DNA from: Elusimicrobiota bacterium
Lineage (GTDB): Bacteria > CG03 > SLGR01 > PWQF01
Assembly: GCA_003556865.1 (NCBI GenBank)
Contig: PWQF01000252.1
Coordinates: 1-7,008 of the forward strand
Reading direction: 5' to 3'
DNA: 7,008 bases
The notes beneath the pieces were generated by a model, which saw only the letters and a program-made list of their open reading frames with translations, was not told where the DNA came from and searched no databases. Below are positions 1 to 6,124 of the stretch, one piece after another. The stretch's first letter is position 1. Each line of letters starts with the position of its first letter. A program made the position numbers and the translations under genes.

Positions 1-3
1 AAG

Positions 4-1674
4 TCACCCACTTTTCCTCTCCTCAATAAGCTTAAGCGCCGCACGGTAAGATTTTTGCAGGTATGCCCTGCCCGGACCCGTTTCGACCATATCCCAGGGA
101 AGCTCTTTATCTAAAGGAAACTCTTTTAAATAAAGCTCCATTAAATCTATTCCGCATTTTTTAAAAGCTCTATCCCAGGCCCCGGGATCAAAATGCTCCC
201 CCCACTGATCCAGCCTGGCACCCTCCCTGAAAGCCTCATAAACAACCATTCCCAGGGAAGAATCAGCGCGGCAGAGGACTGAAGATATTATATGGCTTTT
301 TAGATTAATTCCCCGCACATCTTGCTTAAGAACTTTTTTAAGCCTTTTCTCTTTTTCATTTAATTTATCCGGGCTTTCCGGAACAGACCACTGAAAAGGG
401 GTATGGGGCTGGGGGGTAAATACAGAAAGGGAAACAGTAATCTTATTTATACCGCTCTCTTTTTTTATTTTTTTGACAAATACCCCGATCTGGTCAATAT
501 CCGATAAGCTTTCCCCCGGAAGACCTATCATAAAATAAAGCTTAAGCTTTTTCCATCCCCTTTTCCCGGCCCTGCAGGCAGCCTTTATTATCTTTTTGTT
601 ATCTAAATTTTTATTTATTATCTTCTTTAGGGCGGCTGAAGGTGTTTCCGGTGCGAAAGTAAGCCCTCCTCTTCTCATCCGGGAAAGCCTTGAAGCAAAA
701 TTTCCGCTAAAATCCTCCGGCCGCAGGGAAGGCATTACCACCGAGACACCGAGGCGGGAAAAAGCGTAGTGAAGGTCATCCATAATCTGCAGTACACGGG
801 GATGATCTGTAGCCGACAGGGATGTAAGAGCAATCTCATCACACCCGGATGCAGCTACACTTCTGGAGGCATTTTTAAGTATATCGGAAGGTTTCCTGCT
901 TCTGAAAGGGGAATAAATGACGGAGGCCTGGCAGAACCTGCAGCTCTTCCGGCAGCCCCTGCTTATTTCTACATTTATCCTGTCGTGGGGAACCCTTACC
1001 CCGGGGACCGGGTGGTCAAAAGGAAAATATTCTTCATTAAATTTACTGCAGGCCGCCAGCTTTACCGAACTGCTTACTCCCGGAACATAAATACCTTTTA
1101 TTTCCGCTGCCGAGGCAAGAAAATTTTCCTTTAATGTACGTTTACGGTATAAATCCAGAAGGGAAGGAAGAAAAGCTTCTGCCTCCCCCAATGTTAAGAT
1201 ATCCATAAACTCCGATAAGAGGGCCGGGTTTACGGTGGCCGGGCCGCCCGCCATTATAAGAGGATCGCCCTTTTCCCTCTCTTTTCTGAAGGGCTCAATT
1301 CCCGCCAGGTTAAGCATATTAATAATATTTGTAAAGGAGAGCTCGTGATGAACCGAAAAGGCTATAATATCAAATTCGTCTGCAGCCCTTCTGCTTTCAA
1401 TAGAGAAAAGCCTTATCCCTTCTTCCCTCATTTTTTCCTCCATATCGGGAAAAGGGGAAAAAGCTCTTTCCACAGAAAAACCGGGATGAGAAGAAATAAT
1501 CTTACCTACGGTATGATATCCCAGGCTGCTCATACCTATGGTATAGTCATCGGGATAACATAAAAGAACCTTTACTCCTGAATCCTTAACAGGATAACTG
1601 TTAAATTCCCCCCCGCTGTATTTACCCGGGTTTTGAACAGAGTCCAGTATTTTATCTATATCCTGGCAGCTCAT
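4..1674 (-). CDS. B12-binding-like radical SAM protein of the TIGR03960 type, function unknown
   Basis: 556 aa. The start ATG overlaps the rodA stop as ATGA and sits 6 nt behind a near-perfect SD (AGGTGAT), so the start is firm and translation is probably coupled to rodA. The N-terminal part (about 1-200) resembles a cobalamin-binding Rossmann domain (PDDYTIGMSSLGYH at 41-54, FDIIAFSVHHE at 101-111, IMAGGPATVNP at 140-150), but no DxHxxG motif for base-off B12 binding is visible. The radical SAM core follows, with C241-x3-C245-x2-C248 (RGCRKSCRFCQAS) as 4Fe-4S ligands, then GLTFAPETPS (337-346), KLYFMIGLPGES (378-389) and SLSVFTPQPHTPFQW (415-429). These blocks match, from memory, the TIGR03960 radical SAM family, often found next to or fused with a TIGR03936/DUF2344 protein and near RNase G. 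Substrate and reaction are unknown; the protein is presumably cytosolic. The C-terminus ends without the cysteine-rich tail I recall for many relatives. The family call is fairly sure; the role is not known. Confidence 0.9.
   Translation of the reverse strand: MSCQDIDKILDSVQNPGKYSGGEFNSYPVKDSGVKVLLCYPDDYTIGMSSLGYHTVGKIISSHPGFSVERAFSPFPDMEEKMREEGIRLFSIESRRAADEFDIIAFSVHHELSFTNIINMLNLAGIEPFRKEREKGDPLIMAGGPATVNPALLSEFMDILTLGEAEAFLPSLLDLYRKRTLKENFLASAAEIKGIYVPGVSSSVKLAACSKFNEEYFPFDHPVPGVRVPHDRINVEISRGCRKSCRFCQASVIYSPFRSRKPSDILKNASRSVAASGCDEIALTSLSATDHPRVLQIMDDLHYAFSRLGVSVVMPSLRPEDFSGNFASRLSRMRRGGLTFAPETPSAALKKIINKNLDNKKIIKAACRAGKRGWKKLKLYFMIGLPGESLSDIDQIGVFVKKIKKESGINKITVSLSVFTPQPHTPFQWSVPESPDKLNEKEKRLKKVLKQDVRGINLKSHIISSVLCRADSSLGMVVYEAFREGARLDQWGEHFDPGAWDRAFKKCGIDLMELYLKEFPLDKELPWDMVETGPGRAYLQKSYRAALKLIEERKSG
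9..24 (-). promoter_or_regulatory. Probable ribosome binding site for a gene starting at the left edge
   Basis: GAGGAGAGG (24-16, minus strand) lies in the last codons of the radical SAM gene. Eight nt later comes GTG at 7-5, which overlaps the TGA stop as GTGA and would begin Met-Thr before the window ends. A second GTG (11-9) is closer, at 6 nt or less from the purine block. In related operons a TIGR03936/DUF2344 gene follows here; that identity is expectation, as only two codons are visible. Confidence 0.45.
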
Positions 1675-2927
1675 ACCCCTATCACCTCTGAACGACGGTT
1701 AACATTTAAAATAAGACCCGTAAGAATAAAAAAGAGAACAAGCCCCGAGCCGCCATAGGAAACAAACGGCAGCTGAACACCCATTACCGGCATTAACCCC
1801 GTGACCACAAAGATATTAACCGCAACCTGGGATATAAAAAGGGAAAATACCCCCGCCGCCACAAGCCGGCCCCCGTAATCCTCTGTCCTGTTAATAATTT
1901 TAATCATCTGCAAAGCAAGCAGGCCAAGTATAAATAAAAGGGTTAACGATCCTATAAAACCCGTCTCCTCTGCTATGGCCGCAAATATAAAATCATTATG
2001 CCTTGCCGGAAGGAATCCAAGCTGTATCTGGGTTCCCCGGAAAAGCCCCTTCCCCCCGAACCTTCCCGAACCTACTGCCAGTAAAGACTGCCTTGTGCTG
2101 TAACCTACGCCCATAGGATCCAGCTCCGGTATCATAAAAGAAACAATTCTTTTGCGCTGGTACTCTTTTAAAGAGACTGCCGCAGCCAGGCCTGTTCCGG
2201 CCGCTGTCCAGAATAAGAAGAGGATAACTGCCAGCAGGCGGTATGAAAGCTTTTTATTTACTTTCCGGGCTTCCCCGAAAAGGGCTACCGCCACAGAAGA
2301 TATAACAAAGGGAATAAGCAGATACCTCAGCTGAATAAGTGTGGACCCTTTGAAATAAAGGTAGCTCTGCAGAAAAAGAGAAGTCAGGGCTACCATTCCC
2401 AGGATAATTATACCCCCCAGCCATTTAAGGTTAAGCCTGGATACGGAAAGCATACCTATAAATACAGGCAGAAACAGAAGTGCCGTGCCTGCATCAGGCT
2501 GAACTATAATGAGTGAGGTAACAGAAAGCATAACTAAAAAAGGAATGAGTATGCTGTTTTTTCTCTGCAGAAGATATGCCGTAAAAATAATAAAAGCAAA
2601 CTTGCTGAATTCAGAGGGCTGAAAAGAAAAAAGGCCCAGGTTAAACCACCTTATGCTTCCGTGAACCCTGGAACCGTATAAGAGTACCAAAAAAAGAAGA
2701 ATCAGGGTTATTATATAAAAGAAAGGGCTCAGCTCCTCTAAAAATTTATAGGAAAAATTTTTAAAAATAAAGAGAAGGAGAAAGCCGCCGGCCGCGGCCA
2801 GGGCCTGCTTTATATAAAGGTGCTGATGACCGGGATAATTAAGCCCGGCAGACATAACAGCAACTATACTCCATATGCAAAGTATTAAAATACAGAATAT
2901 TATTATTTTTTCTATTCTTCTGCTCAT
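1671..2927 (-). CDS. rodA: RodA, SEDS peptidoglycan glycosyltransferase
   Basis: 418 aa, a polytopic membrane protein of the RodA/FtsW/SpoVE (SEDS) family, with about ten predicted hydrophobic segments. It polymerises glycan strands from lipid II during elongation, in complex with PBP2. Visible family blocks are GSIRWFNLGLFSFQPSEFSK (90-109), QPDAGTALLFLP (143-154), GSGRFGGKGLFRGTQIQLGF (286-305), LPARHNDFIFA (306-316) and GLMPVMGVQLPFVSYGGSGL (377-396). D312 in the RHNDF block corresponds to the catalytic aspartate known from Thermus and E. coli RodA. Position next to mrdA favours RodA over FtsW or SpoVE. The ATG start has an in-frame TAA two codons upstream, and the first membrane segment begins within 10 residues, so this start is nearly forced. 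Even so, no SD is visible in the AT-rich leader. The stop overlaps the radical SAM start by 4 bp (ATGA). Length is somewhat above the usual 370-400 aa, mostly from the stretch at 190-260, which adds extra hydrophobic sequence before the catalytic half. Confidence 0.95.
   Translation of the reverse strand: MSRRIEKIIIFCILILCIWSIVAVMSAGLNYPGHQHLYIKQALAAAGGFLLLFIFKNFSYKFLEELSPFFYIITLILLFLVLLYGSRVHGSIRWFNLGLFSFQPSEFSKFAFIIFTAYLLQRKNSILIPFLVMLSVTSLIIVQPDAGTALLFLPVFIGMLSVSRLNLKWLGGIIILGMVALTSLFLQSYLYFKGSTLIQLRYLLIPFVISSVAVALFGEARKVNKKLSYRLLAVILFLFWTAAGTGLAAAVSLKEYQRKRIVSFMIPELDPMGVGYSTRQSLLAVGSGRFGGKGLFRGTQIQLGFLPARHNDFIFAAIAEETGFIGSLTLLFILGLLALQMIKIINRTEDYGGRLVAAGVFSLFISQVAVNIFVVTGLMPVMGVQLPFVSYGGSGLVLFFILTGLILNVNRRSEVIGV
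1676..1689 (-). promoter_or_regulatory. Strong ribosome binding site for the radical SAM gene, inside the rodA 3' end
   Basis: On the minus strand the sequence reads AGAGGTGATAGGGGT then ATG. AGGTGAT matches the core of the usual anti-SD complement (GGAGGTGAT) and lies 6 nt from the start. The site is embedded in the last rodA codons, which fits coupled translation by way of the ATGA overlap. It is the best SD in the window. Confidence 0.85.
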
Positions 2928-2970
2928 AACTTAATTAATTCTAATTTTTTAAATAAATATATAACATTAC
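2928..2970 (-). other. AT-rich gap between mrdA and rodA without an SD
   Basis: 43 bp with only four G/C bases (39 of 43 A/T). It separates the mrdA stop from the rodA ATG. No SD-like purine block precedes rodA, unlike mreC, mreD and the radical SAM gene. An unstructured A/U-rich leader can by itself favour initiation, and this may be how rodA starts. In relatives I recall, minC/minD may lie at this point; none are here. Confidence 0.7.
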
Positions 2971-2985
2971 TTAACCCCGCGGCAA
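2956..2985 (-). promoter_or_regulatory. Possible weak internal promoter ahead of rodA
   Basis: On the minus strand TTGCCG (2985-2980, 4 of 6 to TTGACA) is followed after 18 bp by TATATT (2961-2956, 5 of 6 to TATAAT). A transcript would start near 2949, about 22 nt before the rodA ATG. In sequence this AT-rich a good -10 arises easily by chance, and the -35 is weak and lies in the mrdA end, so this is a candidate only. Confidence 0.2.
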
Positions 2986-4806
2986 AGAAAACTTTTCACG
3001 CAGGATCCGGGCGGCTACAGGAAGAGCGGCGGCGGCCCCCGAGCCGCCGTGTTCCACCAGAACAACCATAGCTATTTCCGGATTCTCATAGGGGGCAAAA
3101 GAGATAAACCAGCTGTGATCCGGGCCCAGGGGGTTTTCCGCTGTCCCCGTCTTGCCGGCTACGGATGCATTAACACCGTAATATTTCATTGAGGAGCCGG
3201 TTCCGTATTCCACCGACTCCAGCATTGCCTCCCGGATAATACCTATATTTTCAGGATTGAATAAGGTTCTTTCCCGGGATGACGGAAAAACTTCAACATC
3301 CCCGCTTTCATTGCCCGAAACAACCATCTTAACTGCCCGGGGCTCTAAAGCACGGCCCCCGGACCCTATAATAGATGTAAGCCTTAAAAGCTGCATGGGA
3401 GTCACCAGTATATACCCCTGCCCTATGCTTAGATTAGCCGTATCACCGGGATACCATATCTCTTTAAATCTTTCTCTTTTCCATTCGGGCCAGGGAAGCA
3501 GACCCTTACTTTCCCCCGGAAAAATCTTCTGCACTCTTTCTCCCATACCCATTTTCCGGGCAGTTTCCAGTATTTTTTCAGCCCCCGTTTCAGCTCCCAG
3601 CCGGTAAAAGAAGATATTACAGGAATCAGCTATTGCTTCTTTTAATCCTACCTTTCCGTGCCCTTCTTCCTTCCAGCACCTGAAAACTCTCCTGTCATAA
3701 CCTATCAGCATACTCCCCCGGCACTCGACCTGAAGCTCCCCGGGATTAAACTCATTCTCAAGAGCTGCCAGGGCAACCACTGTCTTAAATACAGAACCGG
3801 GGGAAAACCGCCCCTTCAGAACCCGGTCAAAAAGAGGGCTTAGAGGATCCTCTAACAGGTCTCTGGCCCGCCGGAGAGGTAAGGTGACCGTAAATTCATG
3901 GGGATCGAAACCGGGAGTGGAAAACCATATCAAAAGATCCCCGCTGTAGGGGTCCATAGCAGCCACCGCCCCCCTTTGCCCCTCCATAGCCGATGCTGCA
4001 GATTTCTGCAGCCGCATATCAATGGTTGTAACTATGTGGTCCCCTATTTGGGGAGAGACCTCTTGCAGCACCTTTCTATAGCTGCCGTCCACACCCACCT
4101 CTGTTTTCCGGTAACCGGGACGCCCTTTCAGGTGTAAATCATGCTCTTTTTCTATACCGGTCTTTCCTATGATATCTTTTAACCTGTATCCGAATTTTCT
4201 TTTTTCCTCCAGCTCCTGCCGGTTTATTTCACCTACATATCCTATAAAATGGGAGAGGCCTTCGCCAAGAGTATATTTTCTTATTGGGTTTTTCTGTATG
4301 AATACCCACCCCAGCCGGTGAGAATTTTCCTCTATACTTATAATTTCATCCCTGCTCAGGTGCGGAAAAAGAACCGCAGCCCCTTTCCTGCTTCCCTTAA
4401 GGGAAGCCAGCCTCCTTAAAGTATCTTTTTTACTCCTGCTGGTAATCTCTTCAAGTACCGAGGCGGTATCCTCCGCATGGGCGCCCTTAAGCCCCTCCAC
4501 TGTTATGTAAAGAGAGTAGTTTGGCCTGCTGCCGGCAAGCTGAATACCCCGGCGGTCCAGTATTTCTCCCCTGGGAGGTGTAATAAAAGAAAAATGAATC
4601 CTGTTCCTGTCCGCCCTGTTTAAGTAATAGTTTCCCATAATCAGCTGCAGATGAACAAGGCGAAAAACAATAATTGTCCAGCATAAAATAAAAACAACTG
4701 TGGGCCAGAGCAGTTTCTGATTTCGCCTCTGTCTCCAGAAATAATATTTTTTACCGGGCATAAATAAACTTAAGAACCCTGTAAACCAGCGGCGCAAATA
4801 AGGCAT
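2971..4806 (-). CDS. mrdA: Penicillin-binding protein 2, elongation-specific class B transpeptidase
   Basis: 611 aa from the longest start. A class B PBP that cross-links peptidoglycan outside the membrane and partners RodA. One N-terminal membrane anchor lies at about 32-56. The pedestal/dimerisation domain begins at PPRGEILDRRG (77-87) and includes GKTGIEKEHD (214-223) and the GVDG stretch ending at 241. The C-terminal transpeptidase domain carries S338-V-F-K341 (nucleophile and lysine), S395-C-N397 and K552-T-G-T555, all intact. The FRCWKEEGHGKV block (375-386) fits PBP2. Length is normal. The start is uncertain: ATG at 4806 overlaps mreD by 56 bp with no SD; ATG at 4761 (Met16) overlaps by only 11 bp but also lacks a well-spaced SD. 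Both leave the anchor intact. Expression probably depends on coupling to mreD. Assignment to PBP2 rather than FtsI or SpoVD rests on its place between mreD and rodA and on the absence of PASTA domains at the C-terminus. Confidence 0.95.
   Translation of the reverse strand: MPYLRRWFTGFLSLFMPGKKYYFWRQRRNQKLLWPTVVFILCWTIIVFRLVHLQLIMGNYYLNRADRNRIHFSFITPPRGEILDRRGIQLAGSRPNYSLYITVEGLKGAHAEDTASVLEEITSRSKKDTLRRLASLKGSRKGAAVLFPHLSRDEIISIEENSHRLGWVFIQKNPIRKYTLGEGLSHFIGYVGEINRQELEEKRKFGYRLKDIIGKTGIEKEHDLHLKGRPGYRKTEVGVDGSYRKVLQEVSPQIGDHIVTTIDMRLQKSAASAMEGQRGAVAAMDPYSGDLLIWFSTPGFDPHEFTVTLPLRRARDLLEDPLSPLFDRVLKGRFSPGSVFKTVVALAALENEFNPGELQVECRGSMLIGYDRRVFRCWKEEGHGKVGLKEAIADSCNIFFYRLGAETGAEKILETARKMGMGERVQKIFPGESKGLLPWPEWKRERFKEIWYPGDTANLSIGQGYILVTPMQLLRLTSIIGSGGRALEPRAVKMVVSGNESGDVEVFPSSRERTLFNPENIGIIREAMLESVEYGTGSSMKYYGVNASVAGKTGTAENPLGPDHSWFISFAPYENPEIAMVVLVEHGGSGAAAALPVAARILREKFSLPRG
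3030..3049 (-). repeat. Perfect GC inverted repeat near the 3' end of mrdA
   Basis: CGGCGGC and its exact complement GCCGCCG flank a 6-nt spacer, giving a 7-bp all-G/C stem in the mRNA. It encodes the low-complexity stretch GGSGAAAAL near the PBP2 C-terminus and lies about 60 nt before the stop. There is no following U run, so it is not a standard terminator. It may simply result from GGC/GCC codons for Gly and Ala. Confidence 0.5.
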
Positions 4807-5203
4807 TAAAGGCGGAGTAAATAATAATTGAAGCCGCTTCGGCCCTGTAGGGCTCGGAGAAAATAACCCTTAACAGTACGGCGGCATAGCTGTAAAGCAT
4901 AAATAAAGTAAAAGTAAGTAACACCTGGAATATAATATTATCCTCGGAAAACCTTCCTTTCAGGGTGGAAGAGAAAAATCCCAGAAGGGTTCTAAGCAGG
5001 GCTTTCTCACCCAGCAGTCCCGCAGTTACGACATCTTCAGTTAATCCGGAAAGAAAACCAAAAAGCTCCCCCTTTCCTTTTTCCCTGATTAAGGATATCT
5101 GTATAGTCATAAGCATTAACAAGTTTAAAGCCGTTCCGTTAAACCTTAAATATCTCTGTAAAATAATATGCAGGCCAAATCCCGCCACTAAACTTACTAT
5201 CAT
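4751..5203 (-). CDS. mreD: MreD, rod-shape-determining integral membrane protein
   Basis: 150 aa and very hydrophobic, with about five to six membrane segments spread along the chain. The conserved MreD block GELFGFLSGLTEDVVTAG continues into LLGEKALLRTLLGFF (45-77 together). MreD works with MreC in the elongasome, supporting RodA-PBP2 activity; it has no known catalysis. The ATG directly abuts the mreC TAA with no spacer, and a TAAGGA SD lies 7 nt upstream inside mreC, so translation is probably coupled. The 3' end overlaps the mrdA reading frame by 56 bp (or 11 bp if mrdA starts at Met16). It is slightly shorter than many MreD proteins (about 160-170 aa) but the conserved core is complete. 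MreD diverges fast, so the call rests as much on hydropathy, the GxxGFxxGLxxD-like block and gene order as on identity. Confidence 0.92.
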   Translation of the reverse strand: MIVSLVAGFGLHIILQRYLRFNGTALNLLMLMTIQISLIREKGKGELFGFLSGLTEDVVTAGLLGEKALLRTLLGFFSSTLKGRFSEDNIIFQVLLTFTLFMLYSYAAVLLRVIFSEPYRAEAASIIIYSAFNALFAPLVYRVLKFIYAR

Positions 5204-6046
5204 TTATTTTTCCTTAATATTCTCTTTTAAATCCCCGATTTTATTTCTCAGCATTATGTACAGGTAACTTGCATTCTGAGGGTAATGAAAAGGAAGAAGA
5301 TAAGCATTTTTTCCCATTGAAAAATCCAGATCCCAGATATCCTCTATTAAGCCGACTGCCAGGCCTGGAGGGAAAACACCTCCGGTACCGCAGGTATATA
5401 TTTCGTCTCCGGCGCCTATACCTGAGTCAGGAGCAATATAATCAAAATAGATATTCCAGTTCCCTCCCCCTCTTATAACACCGCGGCTTCCGTCAGGAGC
5501 AATACCTCCCGCCCGGAACTCGTGAGATGTAAGAAGCATAACCTTTGAAGAATAGTTAAAAACCTCACAGACCCGTCCTATTAAAATGCGCTTATCTTCA
5601 GCAAGCTTTATTACGGGATCATTTAAACTTACCCCGTAATTTTTTCCCCGGTTAATAATAAATTCCTCAAAATACTTCTCCGGACTGTGCAGAATTACCC
5701 TTCCGGTAATTAGGCGCCCGGGTTTATACTCCTCAAGGTCCAGGGCCCGGCGAATTTCATTATATTTTTCTAAAATAAGGGAGGCATCCCTGTACTGAAG
5801 TTCAAGTTCCCTTTTTTCATCATTAAGCCTTTTTATCTCGGAATGCATATCCTTAATAATACGGCCCCTATCCCCCAGCTGCCGGGCCTGGTCAAAAGGA
5901 TAATTAAGTGCCGAAAGAAGGGGGAAAAGTATATCAACCGATGCGCTGCGGATTTCCCGTAACGGCCGGAATATATTAAACAAAAGGAGAAGGCCGCTAA
6001 GCGGTATAAGCAGCCATATTAAATTTTTTTTATTACTGTTTTTCAA
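5204..6046 (-). CDS. mreC: MreC, rod-shape-determining protein, TTG start
   Basis: 280 aa, the usual MreC size. A short basic N-terminus precedes one membrane segment (about 9-25), then a charged coiled-coil (about 58-105, KDMHSEIKRLNDEKRELE and following). The outer β-domain region carries typical MreC blocks: INRGKNYGVSLNDPVI (131-146), ILIGRVCEV (154-162), GVIRGGG (189-195) and GAGDEIYTCGTGGVFPPGLA (211-230). It is anchored in the membrane with the bulk outside, where it binds and activates PBP2. The start codon is TTG at 6046-6044: the preceding in-frame codon is TAA, and the next Met (residue 67) would remove the membrane anchor, so TTG is the only sensible start. An AGGGGAT SD lies 6 nt upstream. 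The SD can be drawn into a small hairpin. The stop abuts the mreD ATG. Confidence 0.95.
   Translation of the reverse strand: MKNSNKKNLIWLLIPLSGLLLLFNIFRPLREIRSASVDILFPLLSALNYPFDQARQLGDRGRIIKDMHSEIKRLNDEKRELELQYRDASLILEKYNEIRRALDLEEYKPGRLITGRVILHSPEKYFEEFIINRGKNYGVSLNDPVIKLAEDKRILIGRVCEVFNYSSKVMLLTSHEFRAGGIAPDGSRGVIRGGGNWNIYFDYIAPDSGIGAGDEIYTCGTGGVFPPGLAVGLIEDIWDLDFSMGKNAYLLPFHYPQNASYLYIMLRNKIGDLKENIKEK
5211..5216 (-). promoter_or_regulatory. Ribosome binding site for mreD, inside the mreC 3' end
   Basis: TAAGGA on the minus strand, 7 nt before the mreD ATG. It lies within the last mreC codons, and the mreC TAA is directly followed by the mreD ATG, so ribosomes ending mreC can restart on mreD. 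Confidence 0.65.
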
Positions 6047-6124
6047 TTACTTATCCCCTGAAAAGGGAAGCGCGGAAGGTGCTTTTTTCAGTTCTATTTA
6101 AGCGGAGTAAATATAAAGGTTAAC
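6047..6124 (-). other. mreB-mreC intergenic gap, 78 bp
   Basis: This is the longest gene-free stretch in the window. It contains the mreC SD and a small hairpin over it. I see no factor-independent terminator (no strong stem followed by a T run) and no convincing promoter pair, so read-through from mreB into mreC is the simplest reading. No ORF or RNA gene is recognised here. Confidence 0.6.
6053..6059 (-). promoter_or_regulatory. Ribosome binding site that supports the TTG start of mreC
   Basis: AGGGGAT on the minus strand, 6 nt before the TTG codon. Together with the in-frame TAA immediately ahead of the TTG, this fixes the mreC start. The AGGGG part can pair with UCCCU just upstream (5-bp stem including one G-U, 4-nt loop UUUC, positions 6055-6068), so access could be modestly restricted. 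The pairing is short and may have no effect. Confidence 0.6.

Noticed and set aside
769..1134. 121-codon open frame on the plus strand inside the radical SAM gene
   Set aside because: It lies fully antisense to a well-conserved protein, has no SD or recognisable domain, and its composition follows from the purine-loaded opposite strand.
3257..3607. 116-codon plus-strand frame antisense to the mrdA transpeptidase domain
   Set aside because: Antisense to conserved PBP2 sequence, low-complexity Pro/Ser/Leu composition, no start signal; a shadow frame.
4487..4684. 65-codon minus-strand frame inside mrdA
   Set aside because: An alternate frame of the PBP2 N-terminal coding region with no SD and no family resemblance.
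4965..5267. 100-codon plus-strand frame across mreD and the mreC end
   Set aside because: Antisense to mreD and the mreC-mreD junction, with no domain or initiation signal.
4812..6113. 12-bp exact direct repeat (GCGGAGTAAATA on the plus strand) at 4812-4823 and 6102-6113, just ahead of mrdA and in the mreB-mreC gap
   Set aside because: About one such 12-mer pair is expected by chance in 7 kb, the flanks do not match, and it is not palindromic.
6047..6124. Terminator or riboswitch in the mreB-mreC gap
   Set aside because: Only a 5-bp stem can be drawn and no T run follows it; the space is too short and unstructured for a known riboswitch.
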